In this document: piece by piece, positions 62,484-64,000 of the stretch
How the letters are laid out: each line of letters opens with the position of its first letter
Position numbering within the stretch: position 1 is the first letter of the stretch
Source: Acidimicrobiia bacterium
GTDB lineage: Bacteria; Acidobacteriota; Terriglobia; Bryobacterales; Bryobacteraceae
Reading direction: 5' to 3'
Assembly (NCBI GenBank): GCA_016871315.1
Contig: VFZE01000016.1
Coordinates: 53,738-117,737 of the forward strand
DNA length: 64,000 nt
Translations under genes and position numbers: made by a program
The notes under the pieces: generated by a model
What the model saw: the letters and a program-made list of their open reading frames with translations, nothing else
What the model was told of the DNA's origin: nothing
Database searches by the model: none

Positions 62484-62527
62484 GGGTGTAACTCTCCTCG
62501 GCCGCGATGGGCCGCGCCCAGGTGGGA

Positions 62528-62602
62528 TGGCAGGGGCGGAGGGATTCGAACCCCCACTCGCGGTTTTGGAGACCGCTGGTCTACCGTTAAACCTACGCCC
62601 CT
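62528..62602 (-). tRNA. tRNA-Trp (CCA anticodon)
   Basis: A full cloverleaf on the minus strand. The acceptor AGGGGCG pairs with CGCCCCT, the anticodon arm is GCGGT-CTCCAAA-ACCGC with anticodon CCA, and the T arm contains GGTTCGAATCC. Discriminator G is followed by a genome-encoded CCA (62528-62530). It sits between rpmG and secE, a common position in bacterial genomes. Confidence 0.96.
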
Positions 62603-62647
62603 TCAGGCCACATGAGGCGCGGCTGGCAAAGCCAGCCGTCCTTAAAC

Positions 62648-62800
62648 CTATTTTACTTCTCTATGCGATAAATGTTTGCGGCAGAAGCGGCAGAACTTCT
62701 TCAGCTCCAGCCGCTCCGTCATGGTCTTCTTATTCTTCGTCGTGGTGTAGTTGCGCCGCTTACACTCGGTGCACTGCATCGTAATAATTTCACGCGGCAT
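62648..62800 (-). CDS. rpmG: 50S ribosomal protein L33
   Basis: A 50-residue gene, [18 protein letters not shown] then [18 protein letters not shown]. It has the zinc-ribbon cysteine pairs CTEC and CRFC, so it is the zinc-binding (C+) form. GGAG lies 7 nt before the ATG. It follows tuf by 10 bases and precedes tRNA-Trp. Confidence 0.95.
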   Translation of the reverse strand: MPREIITMQCTECKRRNYTTTKNKKTMTERLELKKFCRFCRKHLSHREVK

Positions 62801-62810
62801 AGCCGAACTC

Positions 62811-63998
<1,188 letters not shown>

Positions 63999-64000
63999 AT

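Overview
The window reads as chromosomal DNA of a GC-rich acidobacterium, most likely class Solibacteres/Terriglobia (Bryobacteraceae, 'Solibacter'-like). The grounds are a 998-residue protein ending in the repeat-like C-terminal domain typical of Solibacter, a decayed MacB-type permease of the ADOP kind expanded in Acidobacteria, a decayed winged-helix/TolB-like regulator of a kind common in the group, and a mixture of DUF4331, DUF4198 and M16 genes. Coding density is very high, with many 1-8 nt gene overlaps. No stretch over 300 bases lacks a gene or gene remnant except the riboswitch leader. No insertion sequence, CRISPR array or rRNA was seen.

Layout. 1-5.5 kb: purine genes purQ-purL-purF and an aminotransferase. 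5.6-9.7 kb: methyltransferase, hydroxyacid-oxoacid transhydrogenase-like iron alcohol dehydrogenase, cupin, secreted amidohydrolase, PlsC. 9.7-12.8 kb: folC, an APC transporter and an orphan Tat-exported dehydrogenase small subunit. 12.9-15.8 kb: an exported DUF4331-TPR-DUF4198 operon. 15.7-20.5 kb: rsmE, ruvA-ruvB-folK, typA. 20.5-25.2 kb: a sugar/cell-wall operon (DegT aminotransferase, TIM-barrel isomerase, murQ, murA, rhodanese).

25.2-32.3 kb (minus strand) holds the most unusual unit: a large Solibacter-type propeller protein, a small outer-membrane barrel, a decaheme cytochrome c and a 667-residue outer-membrane beta-barrel. The last two have the architecture of an MtrAB/PioAB/DmsEF electron conduit. 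32.4-43.2 kb (minus) is a Tad/Flp pilus assembly locus (LuxR regulator, polytopic membrane protein, prepilin peptidase, CpaB, secretin, TadZ, TadA, TadB, TadC) ending in a 30-residue membrane peptide, with no pilin gene in sight. 43.2-47.3 kb: a tandem M16 peptidase pair (one active, one without the zinc motif) and a Cys/Met-metabolism PLP enzyme.

47.3-51.9 kb: a yybP-ykoY (Mn2+) riboswitch leader controlling a TerC/Alx-type transporter, then ppk1 flanked by two decayed genes. 51.9-58.3 kb: a complete reductive pyrimidine degradation operon (beta-ureidopropionase, PreT, PreA, dihydropyrimidinase, NCS1 permease). 58.3-61.0 kb is accessory: a DUF4062 protein with a DeoR-C-terminal-like domain, a short duplicated piece of the NCS1 permease gene, and a YefM/RelE-type toxin-antitoxin pair. 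61.0-64.0 kb: tuf, rpmG, tRNA-Trp, secE, nusG, rplK. The expected rplA-rplJ-rplL-rpoBC continuation is replaced by the accessory region, so the conserved cluster is broken right after rplK.

Gene names rest on motif recognition by eye; no database search was possible. The electron-conduit, riboswitch-mechanism and DUF4062 conclusions are inferences with stated tests.
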